This document shows positions 48,433-61,652 of a DNA stretch of 64,000 nt, piece by piece. A program made the position numbers and the translations under genes. The notes below the pieces were generated by a model. It saw only the letters and a program-made list of their open reading frames with translations, had not been told where the DNA came from and ran no database searches. Source of the DNA: Nageia nagi (Eukaryota; Pinophyta). Position 1 is the first letter of the stretch. Each line of letters begins with the position of its first letter. The stretch lies in contig JBITNC010000001.1 of the NCBI GenBank assembly GCA_050084985.1, positions 161,758,001 through 161,822,000 of the forward strand, read 5' to 3'.

Positions 48433-49725
48433 ATTCAAAGTGTATATAAGGATAGGAATACTCCTTGTGACTTACCTACTATGTTGATGTGTTGTGATTT
48501 GGCCTTATTTATGCCTTTGTAACCTAGATTCCATCTTAGCTTCAATGTCGATGCTAGTGAATTTGAATTGAATGCTTGTACTATTGAAACTACAATGTAT
48601 AGCATGAGATATGACTCTTAAAAATATATTTTCATACTTGATAGTTGTTGATAGTGTTCTTTATTCTATGATGAATGAATGGACCTAAAAATGAACATAC
48701 GGGGAACACATCATTCATCAATTGGATGTCCATTCATACCTACAAAAACTTCAATCTTCTAGATATGTTAGTCCTATATTAATTTTTAAACCACATGTAG
48801 TTGAAGGGTTCATGATTTTTAAGCTAATAATATAAATGCTAAGGAATTATAGCTCAAGTGTTGGTTAGCCAGAATGGATGCTAACATTACTAGGGAAATG
48901 AAATTCTAAAACAAATTTGGTTACCAAACATTTTAGTAATCAACTTAGATGACATAAGGAGATGAAATTTCATAGTTTGTAGATGCTAGAGGTAGAAGGT
49001 GGAAATCAATTATCATATGCCTCATTAATTGTATCATATTTTGAGTTTAAATAGGCTAAACTTATGATCATTTATCAATTTCACTATTTGAAGCTTGGGC
49101 TCTAGTTTGAGAAGAGTTTGTTGAACCTATTGAGGTGATTGTTAGCATTGTGGATGATCAACATTGCAAGTTAAGTGGTTTATTTTTTACATATAAGTGA
49201 TTTTAACTAATTTTCTTATTCTTATCAAGTTTTTTATTTATTTTTGGTTTCAAGATGAAGATTATAGAGAAAGACAACCATAGGGAATATATTCTCTGAC
49301 ATACCATGTGTTAGGCATCTAAGACCATCTTTATTTTTATTTCATGAAATTTCAACTTTATTTGAGAGATAGGAAAACTCGCATGAAACCTAGGGTAGGG
49401 TTTTTAGACCTAGGGATTATATGAATTAGGATTTAGAGGGATTAGAAATGAGTGAAAATATGATTTTGTGGGATCATGATTGTAAATGAATTTTTCCCCA
49501 ATTTTTTGAAAAAGTTATTGCAAAAATCTTGGCACAAGCATTACAATGAATATTGGTGTGGTAGAGTGAGTTTTAGGATAAAAAAGTGATTTACCAATTG
49601 TGGTTATAATTTATATGTGCTAAAAATATAATAAAATAAAATTTTATAGTATGTATTGAATGAATGTGTAATAAAATACTAATACATATGTTATTATTTT
49701 ATGTTTGCAATATAATCAATTTTAT
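48433..49725. other. Unassigned sequence upstream of the PMD pseudogene
   Basis: No gene recognised. It may hold the promoter region of the following pseudogene, but no clear TATA box or start signal stands out. Confidence 0.35.
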
Positions 49726-51681
49726 ATGGAGCCCAAGCTTATATCTTAGACCTAAAAGAAGTGTATAGCATGGAAGGACAAGATCACTGATGATGAGTTT
49801 GATGTTCTAAGATATGTTAGTATGGAATGGCTCCTTCATGATCCATATGTATGAGTGGACAAGGAGATACTCATGACCCTAATGGAGAGGTGGTATGAGA
49901 GGACCAATACCTTCCACCTTCTTATTAGGGAGATCACCATTGTACTAGAGGATATACATAGTATCTTATGGGTTACCATGGAAGAGAGAACCATGTTATT
50001 TGAGGAGGGGATGATAAATGTGTAGTATAATTCATTTGTAAAATGGATTCCTATTTTAGAGGAGTATCATAAAGGTAAGAAGGGTTACTTTCTTCATCAT
50101 ACCTTCAAATACAAGATGAAGAGGTTTAGGTGAGTTTGATTAATCATGGCAACATGTGTAGATAACATCATTTATCTAGAAAATAATAATGAGGTATTCC
50201 CACTTGGTTTAATAAGGGTAATTTATGAGATGACACAGGGTCATTGGTATGCTTGGGCCCCTTATATTATAGCCTAGATTTATCATGATTTGCATACCTT
50301 TTTTATGGTGAAAAAGAGTGGCAACATCATGGTACACTCATTTGTGCTTCAGTGTTAGATCTATGAGCATATCATAGTGATTCAACCAAGAGAGCTTTTT
50401 ATGCATGGTATAGCTCCTAATCATCCTATATGGTATCGATGGGATAAGATAAGGAAGATCACATGGATCCACAAGACCATGGAGGATTACCATAAGATCA
50501 TTGATGCTTTGATGGGTGGTAAGTATCTTACCATATAGAGCTTAATTTTTTATTTAGTTTATTGGTTTATTGGATAAGGAAGCAAACTAACATATGACTT
50601 TGGTTTTTATAAAAGATGTGATTTATAGATCATATACCAAGATACCTTATTGGTCAAATGAGCCAAGGGGTGAGTTATATTGGTGGTGGACACCATGTTT
50701 TGTTCAAACATGCAAGACATTTATGGAACCCTAAAGACCTAATAGGGTTATAATATAGTTTGGAAAGAGATAAGGTATTCCTCCAAAATGCAAGTGTGTG
50801 ATATGAAAGGGAAGGTATAAACAACATGACCCTAACCTATATAAGACACCTCCTAGGTGGGTGGAGGATTCATATCCTCCACAAGATCATATATCAATGA
50901 TTGAATTAATTGATGAGGGGGTTGAGGCATTGGATGGGCCTTCTTTTGATTAGACATACTTGACATGGTGGGCTAGAGCTAAACCATATCCACTTAAGCT
51001 ATATGGTTTGGAGCACTTAGTAGAGGCTACCGAGGGTGATGTAGATGAAAAAGAAAAGGAAGAGGGAGATAAAGAGGAAGAAGAGGAATAGGATGTGTAG
51101 ATGGAGGAGCCATCATAGTAGGAAGAACATGGTGGATGGAATGTGCCCATTGAGATCCCCATAGAAGAAACCTAGAAATAACTCAAGAATGATCTTAGTA
51201 AGTATGCTTATTTTTGTACTTGTAAGTTAGTACTTATGCCAAAAAACTATGAATAATATGTTTCTTTATTTTGGTTTTACATATCAAATAAAATTGGATA
51301 TGAATTCAAAGAAAGTGACCAGACAATATATTAAGGATACACTAGCTAGCATGAAGAAGGAGATTGCTACTGAAGATGAAGAGATAAAAGAGATAAAGGT
51401 TAGAATTAGGTATTAGAGAAGAGCATGGAGAAGATGCATAAGATGCATGAGGATGCACATGATAATAACTTCTTGGGGATGATGGACCATGTTTTGGCAT
51501 CTAAAAAGAAGATTGAGGACCTAACAAATGACAAGGGACATCTATAAGCTCAACATGTAGCATTAGAGGAGTATACTAGAATGAAGAGGCCTAGCTTGAG
51601 TAGGATGACCTCTATGTCAAAGAGTTTTAGGATTTTTAGGAGTCACCATGGTACCACTAGCAGTGTCAATATTGGGAATTG
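49726..51681 (+). pseudogene. Plant mobile domain (MAIN-like) pseudogene with intron
   Basis: The frame starts at an ATG at 49,726-49,728 (MEPKLIS). The PMD core is clear: LMERWYERTNTFHLLIREIT and VLEDIHSIL, matching the RW-x-(n)-TFHL-x-x-GE-x-T and EDV features of this family. Downstream: EVFPLGLIRVIYEM, WYAWAPYIIA, WYRWDKIRKITW. An intron at 50,519-50,615 (gtaagt … ctaac … ag) joins codons in frame to VIYRSYTKIPYWSNEPRGEL. After more stops there is an acidic stretch (about 51,040-51,110) and a coiled-coil tail (SMEKMHKMHEDAHDNN; KKKIEDLTNDKGHL), ending at TGA 51,679-51,681. Stops are TAG/TAA/TGA from Gln and Arg codons. PMD genes occur both as host genes and inside transposons; which applies is unclear. 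Confidence 0.78.
50519..50615 (+). other. Spliceosomal intron in the PMD pseudogene
   Basis: 97 bp with donor g|gtaagt, a branch-point-like ctaac about 25 bp before the end, a T-rich stretch, and acceptor aaaag. Splicing turns ATG GGT G and AT GTG ATT into a continuous frame (phase 1). Unspliced reading gives stops. Confidence 0.65.
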
Positions 51682-51724
51682 ATATGGACTTAGTTGTATG
51701 GATGGGTGTATTTTAAAAAGATAA

Positions 51725-52285
51725 TGTAATACCCTATTTTTTATTAATATAATCAAAATATGTTATTATGAATGCCTAAATGTGTTATGACATGGTTTTA
51801 ATTAAAATTGTTTATGACTTTGTGTTGATTTAATTTGCTAAGTATGAAGGCATGACATGGATAATGGTTACTTAGTAAATGTAATTGAAGATTTATGCAT
51901 ATGATAGCCTATATATTGTGTTAATATATATAAGTAAATGGAAGCCAATGTGGGCATTGGTATTTTCAAGGAATTATGATATCAAATTATGATTTAATGG
52001 TTCATAGTGGCATGAAGGAACATAAAATCATATTTTGGTCATCAAAAAGTGATGTTTGGTCAGGTATGAGGTCATAGGAACCTTAAGGTAAAAATGGACT
52101 TAAGCAAAAATAATTAGTTTAAGTGCAAATTTTAAGGTTAAACTATGTTTTTCTTATTAGCATAGGTGATAAGGAACCAAAATATTTTGACTATGGGAAA
52201 AAATTAGAAAGAAATCCAATGTAGATAATGGTGTAAGAGATAGGGAATGACTCTAACTAAAGCCTCTTCAACACTAGTGTGATCC
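51725..52285 (+). other. Possible LTR or 3' flank after the PMD pseudogene
   Basis: After a short purine-rich tttaaaaagataa the sequence tgtaatacccta begins, a common LTR-like start. A TATA-like tatataag is at about 51,928. No matching partner is seen and no clear end, so an LTR is only a suggestion. It ends where the gag fragment at 52,290 begins. Confidence 0.3.
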
Positions 52286-52289
52286 TCCA

Positions 52290-54090
52290 TAAAAGTTTGA
52301 ATGCAAACAAATTACAATAGGTTAGAAAAAGTGATAGATGGACATGATAGAAAACTTGTCAAAGGGAACTAAGCTGAGTTTTTCTTAATAAATGATAACA
52401 AAACTTGATAAGGCATAAATGATGACCTATAGAAGGATATGGTTGGATTCATAGAACAATTGGGTTCCTCATATTTGATAGGAAGGCTAGCATGTGCACT
52501 TATATCAACATCCATGTGGAGTTACAAAGGGGTATGGGGGATTAATTCCTGGAATTTAACAGATGTGCCTAATGTGGTTAAGATAAAAGATAAGGTGATT
52601 GTATCCTAGTATATACATAGGGATATAGTAAGAATTTGACCAAAAAAATAAAGCAAAGATACCTATATTACCTCATACATATCAAAAAACTATAATTGAT
52701 AAGAATAAAAATAAGAATAATAATTTGTACCTTTTCTCTATGTTGGGGGAAGATTACTCATAAAGTTGGTGCTTGTGTTTGATGACTTGGCTTTGAAAAC
52801 ATTTAGGAATGGATTTTTGAAGATGCCCATGCTATTATTATATTCATGTGAAGGACCTATCAATTTCTTTGGCTTATCATCTAATTTAGGTTCTAGGAAA
52901 GATACCTTCTTTTGATCAATTAGGTATTGAATCTTATTGAGCAATATCACACAATACTTGGTTGCATATCCTTATTATTGGTGGTATTCATATAATTCAT
53001 TTTATTTGCACTATTTTGGTACTCCTATAAAGGATGGTTGATTTGTAGGCTTAGGTGGTGGAACTAATAACTTCCTCTCTATCAAAGCCCTTGTTACCTC
53101 ATCAATGTCATCATGGTCAGGTATGCGTTTCTATATAAGAAATTTTTGATACTTAGTGTATACTAATTTCTCTTATTTTTCAACTTTTTAAACTTCATTT
53201 GATTCTAATATTTTTTATTTTTTTTATTACACTTTGAATACTATTTGAGCTTCTTACGACTTTTCCTTTTTGTATTGATGTTGAGGCTATGAGGGTGACT
53301 TATCCCTTTTTTGCTTTATTTTGGGTTTTCATTATCTATATCTAATATTGAATCTTTCTTTTACCAATAATGGCTATAGAAACTCATCAAGAGGTAGTTT
53401 GTAAATTTCAAAACATTCTACTACATACTTTGGTTGAAGTGCTTCAAGAAAGGCCATGATTTTCATATCATAACTTTCATGAACCTAATTAGCCTTTTTA
53501 GTCCAAAATATTATAAAATTCTTAATATAATGACCTTCTCTTTGCTTTAGCTTCATCAAATCATTGAATGTGACATTTTTTCCAAATTGGATTTGATAAT
53601 GATCACAAAATATAGTCTTCAATTGTGTAAAACTAATAATGCTAGCATGTGCTACTTTCCTAAACTATTTTGTAGCCTCTTTTTTTAAAGAAAAAGGAAA
53701 TAACTTGGTATCCAATTCCTCATCCAAGGTCACTAAAGATAATTCATCCAAAAAAATACATACATGAAGTCAAGGATCGGTAGTACCATAAATTATTTTG
53801 AATTTTAACTCTTTGCTAGAGAGTAATAATGTATTTATGATTTGCATGCATAAGAGATTATTATCTTCCTTTTGTTGAGTGTCTAGTCCTTAATATTTCA
53901 CTATTTTCTTAACTTGTTGTAGCCATTCAATTCTATCTTATGCTATCATTGGAAATGCATTCTCTAAGGGTGGTGCTTATATGACTACTTAAGTAGCTTC
54001 CCTTGCATTTTCTAATGGCCTTTTTGAATGTTGACCTTCTTCAAAGGTTGCCAATTGTTATCTACGATTGAAGAATTCAAAAGCTCCCAT
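52290..54090 (-). pseudogene. Gag pseudogene, family B copy 1
   Basis: Gag core: KLFPFSLKKEATKWF, DHYQIQFGKNVTFNDLMKL, KQREGHYIKNFIIFW and MKIMAFLEALQPKYVV (about 53,700-53,400). Then a basic linker and, at about 53,000-52,930, a zinc knuckle with first Cys changed to Tyr: LYEYHQ, two stops, GYATKYCVILLNKIQYLID. The tail (52,738-52,950) is followed by about 450 bp also shared with copy 2 at 62.4-62.75 kb. No protease or pol follows. This gag differs from those of element A and family C. Confidence 0.78.
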
Positions 54091-54138
54091 TCTATCACTT
54101 ATATCATGAATAATATTCTACAATGTGGATGATACAAA

Positions 54139-55280
54139 ATGCTCTCTATTACTATGAGGCATCAATATCATGTGCTTAATGATGATGCTAATGATTTCTT
54201 ATTTTTCTTAAAGAGTCCTCTAACTAATAGAATTATTTATAAAGTGATCAATGGGAAAAAAAGTATTAAATTTACAAAGTTTGATGGTTTTCAATATCCT
54301 ATGATGCATATTAGAAATTTTCAAGAAGAAGCTATAGAATATACACATGATAAAGATTTGCTTGCTAAATTATTTTCACATAGGTTGAAAGATGCATTGG
54401 AATGGTACTTTCTTCTTCTTGAAAAGAGTATTGATAAGTATGAGTATTTGATTCATAAATTATTGCAAAACTTTAAATATAATATTCTTGAAAAGGTTCA
54501 CTTTAAAGATTTATGTAAAATTAAGCAATTACCCAACCAATCTTTGACTAATTTTGTGAAAAATGGAAACAAACTACTAACAAGATTACAATGCATGAGC
54601 AAGATTTGAAAGATACATTTGCAAATGTGTTATTTCCTATGTATAAGCTATTGGTTATCTCTAATCATGATATGAAATTGGGTGAAATGATGGATGTTTT
54701 ATTTTAAAAAGAGGTTTGTATTAAAAGACTATATGCTATATGTAATAACAAATCTCAAACATATGATAAGAAGGTAAATACTTTTGAGGATAATAAGAAA
54801 CTTGAAATAAATAATGTTGATAACAATAATTGTAAAACTTGAACATATAAAAAGAATATTATTGAAAGAAAAAAATAAAATTGAAAGGAAATTTACAAAG
54901 TTGATTGATACTACTAATAATATTCTTAATGTGTTGTTGAAAGAGGAACTTATTAAGCTTCCACCTATTGTTGAACCTAAGTTCCCTAATGGTGTACCTA
55001 AAAACTTTTGATATGAGGAATTTTGTAATTATCACAGAGTCCGTGGGAATCTAACAAGAAATTGCAAGAATCTAAGACATCTTATTCATGATTTAATTAA
55101 TAAGAAAATAATCAATATGGATGATAATACTCATATAGATGATGGAACTATGCACCTTAACAATGGAAAATTAAGGGTGTTCATAAATCCTTTACCTCCT
55201 TCACAACCTAGAGGCTACATTGGTATAGTAAGTACTTCACATGGTTTGAATTATTATTTTACTAATAAATGTAGATGAAG
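54139..55280 (+). pseudogene. Gag pseudogene on the plus strand, family E
   Basis: An open stretch 54,139-54,609 encodes a gag core: KFTKFDGFQYPMMHIRNF, LLAKLFSHRLKDALEWYF, KVHFKDLCKIKQLPNQSL. A frameshift near 54,540 continues as FCEKWKQTTNKI. After another shift, VEPKFPNGVPKNF is followed by a zinc knuckle FCNYHRVRGNLTRNC (His changed to Asn at the third ligand position) and LRHLIHDLINK (about 55,020-55,105). The pattern resembles Tat gag proteins. It starts 50 bp from the minus-strand gag and points away from it. Confidence 0.82.
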
Positions 55281-56244
<964 letters not shown>

Positions 56245-56459
56245 AAATGAATCATATAATATAACATGGGGTGGAACAAAGTCCATAGCCTAGTTATTGA
56301 TGTGTACTATTCCCACTACTAGTAGTATCCCATGTCCTTTACCTAACTTGGTGGTTACTACTATTGGCTCCTAATAATGATACTCTACTAGACACAGCAC
56401 TAGTGTTGATCCCCTAAGCTAACATGAGAGCCTTGGTTATCTCATATTTCCTTTAGAGG

Positions 56460-57950
56460 ATGGATATCTCACCATCCTTCGACTTAATCCAGTCCATGAG
56501 GATTTGTATGAAATACCACTACTCGTTGGGTGGAGGCATATCCACTCTCTCTTGCAACCTCTTCATAAATTTCTCTATTATAGTAATTTATGCATCTCAC
56601 GCTACAAGTGTGGTATGTAAGGCTACCACTTATACCTCTATAAGCTTGAGCCTCTCATTCTCCACCTTTAGAGCTACCATTTGTTTCTTCTTCTCTCCTA
56701 TAAATTATGTGTGCATTATTAGTCATCTAATCATATATTAAATTCCTAAATTATGTATGTGGTTAGTCTTTTTACCTAATATCATAGCCTCAACTAATGT
56801 AGCCAATCCTGGTGTTACTCCTCCATCCTACATGGGAATATCATGCATCAAATTATTGACCTAGTATGGGTCATCCTTGAAGGACCTTTCACTCTTTGCT
56901 TCCTCCTCCTCCTCATCCTCATCCATACCTAATCTATGTGGATGTACTCCTTGCCACCATGTGGCATATCCTTTGACCATTCTTGGTGCCATGGATAATT
57001 GATTTCCATGTTATGTACTCTTTCCTCCTCCCATGTGAGCCTCCAAGCTAGAATAACCTACAATCCCATAGGTGTGTCTCTCTCTACCATGTACCAAAGG
57101 TAGCATATAGGAACTAGTGGGATCCCTTACTAGATCCCAAACTATCTTAGCATTCAATGGGGATAGTATGGCTCCACCACCTTCATCCTAGTCTAAAGGA
57201 AGTAGTCCTAAACAACCCATGCTAACTATGCATTGACATCCCATACAAAGTCTACATAGGATACCCATACTAGGTCCTTTGCATGCAATGTATCTATCTC
57301 TATCCCCCTCACCTCTAAAGAGTGTGGGTACCTATACTCATGGGCCCTTTAAACCCAACAGATCATCATAATATCTCTTGGGTCTATATAACTCCTCTAC
57401 AAGTCAACTGATTTGATGACTACAATCTTCTCATAGGTCCAAACCTAGATAATACCCATGTATGCTACTATCATGTTGAACTTGTCAACACTAACAAAGT
57501 TGTATAGATCCCAATAGAATTGTACCAAAACCATTGGCCCCATGAAAATGGTGTGCCTCTCGTACACATATCCTGGACCACCCAAACAAATCCAAGTGGA
57601 AAAGCTGAGTTGCTCTTATCTAGATATAGGTATATCAAGATAATAATAGCGATGTATAATCTAAGGTGTCTACCCAATTATGTAAGCTAACATACCTCTG
57701 CTAGCCTCATCGTATGATGCTACCATTCATGGTTAGCTTTCCCAATCAACCATAATATAAACTACTTCCAAGTATTATTATCATACACCTCCATCTGATG
57801 TACCAATATCCCTTGGATGGGAATCCCCTATATGTGGTAAACAATAGGTGAAATGTGTTGTAATTAGGATCCCAACACTTTGCTAGCACTGTAAATAGTG
57901 GTAGATCTTGCTCAATATGCCCAAAAATAACCAAATATGCCAGATTGCAT
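56460..57950 (-). pseudogene. Second plant mobile domain pseudogene
   Basis: Reading on the minus strand: LAKCWDPNYNTFHL near 57,890-57,850, the PMD start; then after a frameshift GIPIQGILVHQMEVYDN, SAFPLGFVWVVQDMCTRG (57,600-57,540), RAHEYRYPHSLEVRG, and an acidic segment DEDEEEEE (about 56,930-56,900). A likely intron with donor g|gtaaaaag and acceptor tttatag lies at about 56,699-56,774 and joins a coiled-coil exon: KKKQMVALKVENERLKLI and MKRLQERVDMPPPNE. Stops and frameshifts throughout. It shares layout (PMD, acidic stretch, coiled coil) with the pseudogene at 49.7-51.7 kb but differs in sequence. Confidence 0.68.
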
Positions 57951-58095
57951 TGAGAAAGGATATCATTTATGTCATTTGTTCTTGGCTATCATCATTATGC
58001 ATAACAAATGATGATGAAATAAAAATTTTAAAATATGACAAATTGAATTCAAAGTCTGCATTTTACTATAGATGATCATGTGCATTTTTAGTCTT
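57951..58095. other. Unassigned sequence
   Basis: Short AT-rich stretch between the pseudogene and the alternating repeats; nothing recognised. Confidence 0.4.
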
Positions 58096-58845
58096 AGATG
58101 ACTCATTACTTGCCCAAAAGGGGTTTGTGACCACTTATTTTAAATATATTTTCAAGATCTATCTAATGGTATATCATTTAAATCGATTGGAGACCTATAA
58201 AAAATATATAAGCTATAAAAATTGATAAAAGTAAATTAGTCATGTTCTAAATCCCATAAATTTTTTTATAGGTATCTAATTAATTTAGATTATATACCAT
58301 TGGATAGATCTCAAAAAGACCTTTATGTAGATGATAGTTTACATTTTTCTACACATAACCATCAGCATTATTTTTCCTTTAACAACTCTTCACTTGCTCA
58401 AAAAGGATCATTTGACTACTTATTTGAAAGGTCTTTTTGAGATCTATCTAATTGTATATCATCTAAATCGATTGGAGACATCCAAAAAAATTTGAGGTAT
58501 AGAAATTGATAAAAAAAATTAGTCACTTTCTAAAGCCCATAACATTTTTTAGATTTATTAAATTTATGTAAATTATATACCATTAGATATATACCAAATA
58601 TACCTTTAAAATGAGTGGTCAAATGACCCCTTTTGAGCAAGTAATGAGTCATCAAAGGTAAAACAATGTTGGTAGTCATCTACATTTTTGTAGATGATCA
58701 TTAGCATATTTTTACCTTTAATGACTCATTACTTACTCAAAAGGGGTCATGTGATAACTCATTTTAAAGGTATTTTCAATATCTACCTAATAGTATACCA
58801 TTTACATTAATAAGAAAAACATAAAAAAGTTATGGGCTATAGAAA
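58096..58845. repeat. Five repeat modules of alternating orientation
   Basis: A module of about 90-155 bp with landmarks actcattacttgcccaaaagg, gatctatctaatggtatatc and cccataa occurs as forward (58,100-58,250), reverse (58,250-58,335), forward (58,385-58,535), reverse (58,535-58,680) and forward (58,690-58,845). The last two form a near-perfect hairpin centred at about 58,686 (ctacatttttgtag) with arms of about 155 bp. The same module appears once at 63,660-63,800, within an LTR. Confidence 0.8.
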
Positions 58846-58860
58846 TTTACTATCATCTTT

Positions 58861-59195
58861 AATCTTAAGGTGATAAGCATCTGCAATCTTAAGGTGATGA
58901 GGATCTGCAATACTTAGATGATGAACATCTATAACAATTAGGTAGAGATCATCTACATACCTTAGGTGATGATAATCTACAATATTTAGGTGATGAGCAT
59001 CTACAATCTTTAGGTGGTAATTATTTACAATATTTAGGTGATGAGCATCTATAATCTTTTGGTGATGATCATCTACAATCTTTAGGTGAAGATCGTCTAC
59101 AATATTTAGGTGATGATCATCTATAATCTTTAGGTGAAAAGCATATACAATCTTTAGGTGATGATCATCTACAATATTTAGGTGATGAGAATCTA
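58861..59195. repeat. 24-bp minisatellite, 14 units
   Basis: Consensus aatcttta-ggtgatgatcatctac, each unit exactly 24 bp without spacers. Units carrying aatattta and aatcttta tend to alternate, suggesting a 48-bp higher-order unit. The core tgatgatcatc is self-complementary. Confidence 0.93.
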
Positions 59196-61640
59196 AAAAA
59201 CCTTAGAAATGTAAAATGATTATCGAACCAAAGTAATTTGATTACTCTAAAATGATTATAAAATTTATATATAGGGTACTATAGGTGATTTCATTGATAA
59301 ATAGTATATTTGTTTGTATTTTCAAGGTGATATCTTGCAAAAATATAGGAGGTATAGGTGGATATTTGCACTTATCTTTGTAAAACAATTATAAAATGTT
59401 GGTAATCTGATCCATAATATTTTTATTCTTGTAAAATTCAGGCACTCCTACAAGGAATAAAATGAATGAATTAAAATCAAAGGTAAACAAAATTAACTCC
59501 AAATGAATCAACATATTAAATGTACTAACATAGAAGAAATAAGTTGAGTTTGCAATGAAAAGAGATAAGTAAAAAGCATAAGCAAGATGAGTACTATGTA
59601 TTCAAATGATAACATTCGAAGATATTTAGCTACATAGCCTCATCATATAGTCAACGGTCTCCCAACTCCTCTCCATCCATCATCCGCCATCTAGAAGAAT
59701 ATTTAGTAAATATGAGAGGGTAAATAACATGGCTACAAGGAAATCAAATGACCCCATGATTAAGAACTCATCACACCATAACACTAGGGGCACATTGTAT
59801 AGCTCAAATAGTCAAATGGGGTACATAGGACCATAATGTATTAATAATCACCAGAGCACTTGGACCTAGACAATGATAAGAGAAAAAGCAAATGATAATG
59901 AAAAAAGTCAAATAGTTTCTTTATATCCCTCTTTTTTCATTCAAACCCCAAGGATTCATTATATTGGCTCTATGACATGTGAAACTATTAATTTGTGTGT
60001 GCATGTTGATTGAAAATATTTGACATGGCTACAATTTCTTTTTCAAAAACCAATTTTGTTGCTTTTATGCTACCAGGGATGTTATTTTCTTCAAAGTGGT
60101 CATTCATCTGATGCCTATCACTTTAAAATGGTAAAATCATCCCTTTGCCTACTTCATAGTGTGTATTTTCTTAAAAAAATTTCATTTGTATTATTTAAAT
60201 TTATTTACCTTAAATTGATGCTGCTAGCAATGTAGTTTATGTCAAATTGATAGAAAATTTAAAGGTGCTACTTCAATTTTCATAATCATAAATTGTATTA
60301 ATTAACCATATTGAGCGATGGATTATTGGAAATGATTATATTTTATTAATGAAATTTAGTTTGATTTAAATTTTATGCAAATTTTTCATCTATGAAATTA
60401 TGCATGGTTTACAATTGCTATATACTTCAAAATTCATGTTTCATTGCTACTTGGATGCACCATTTTTCTTGAAGATTAAATCATCTATTTAAGCATCACC
60501 AATGGCATGGAAAAGATATAATTAAGTGTGCTTTCAAATGATTGCTATGATTCCATAGTATTACAAGTTTAAAATGATGAAGTTTTGATTTTATAAGCAT
60601 TTTACAAGCAAATTGATTACATAGTCAAAAGTTTCTAATGCATGCTAAATCTTGAAAATGTTATGACAAATTATATTATTATTTTCAATCTAAAATGATA
60701 TGAATGATTGTCAATTCAATATCTTTTGAATTTCTATGCTTCATATGAAAATATAAATGCCATAAATGGTGTGTAATAACTATAAATTATTTGTAATTGG
60801 GGCATATTAAAATTTCATTGAATATTTCCTCATTTTTAATATTCTTTCATGCATATGTAATGTTCTATGGATAAGGATCAAAATTATTGAAGACATGATC
60901 ATAAAATTTTAAACATACCATTTGTTAATGGCATGTATTCACTATGAAAATTTATACAAATTAAAGAATTAGTCCATTGAATGTTTGAATATATGGCATA
61001 TTTATGGAATTTAAATGTTATGTTTCATTAACAAATGCTTTTAAAGCCATGGTCACTCCATGAGTAATATTTCTTATCAAATTACAAGATTATTTCAAGC
61101 TTGAGTCATTAAAATTTTTCATCAACTTGGCATCTATAGACTATAAGTTGTTTATCATAGTATTCTATACAACATGGATATTACAAGCTTGGGGTATTAA
61201 ATATGATCTCATGCACTTTCTCTTCATAGATGATGAGTTGTCTGTCATAGTAGTCTATACATATCATAGTTTATAATACTATGAATTGCATCGGCCATAG
61301 TGACACACTGCATATTATATTTATTTCATCCTTACTATTTACATTATTTATTCTTTCATGGATGTGATCTATGTGGGTATATGTTGCTTTGTTCTATAGA
61401 TACTATTCAAGTAGGTAGGATTGGCATAGACTGCTGAACTCATATAGGGACTCCTATTTTTTTATTACATACCTAATGCAGCATGAGCTAGGGGAAACTA
61501 AGACCAAAAGGGAGTAAACAACATATCATACTTGATATAGCAATCAAAATAGAGAATTCCACTTTACTATTGAAATTATTTTCCTCTTCTTTAAACTTAT
61601 TTGGACTATGCAATTTCAATGTTTTTCATTACATATCCAA
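59196..61640. other. Unassigned internal region upstream of a 3' LTR
   Basis: No pol or gag motif seen over 2.4 kb. A duplicated segment of about 92 bp lies at about 61,080-61,262 (ttacaagctt … gatgatgagttg … catagtagtctatac). It may be the noncoding body of a large defective retroelement ending at the LTR that follows. Confidence 0.4.
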
Positions 61641-61652
61641 ATAGGGGGAAAA
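61641..61652 (+). other. Polypurine tract
   Basis: atagggggaaaa immediately before an LTR start; on the plus strand, so the element lies to the left. Confidence 0.75.

Noticed and set aside
50950-51162. Minus-strand Ser-rich open frame
   Set aside because: Antisense shadow of the acidic stretch in the plus-strand PMD pseudogene.
58861-59195. Regular 24-bp repeats that could suggest a CRISPR array
   Set aside because: Units are directly adjacent, have no spacers, and lie in plant DNA. It is a minisatellite.
60020-60235. Plus-strand hydrophobic frame of 71 codons
   Set aside because: Isolated, AT-driven and without neighbours of a gene; hydrophobic residues follow from T-rich codons.
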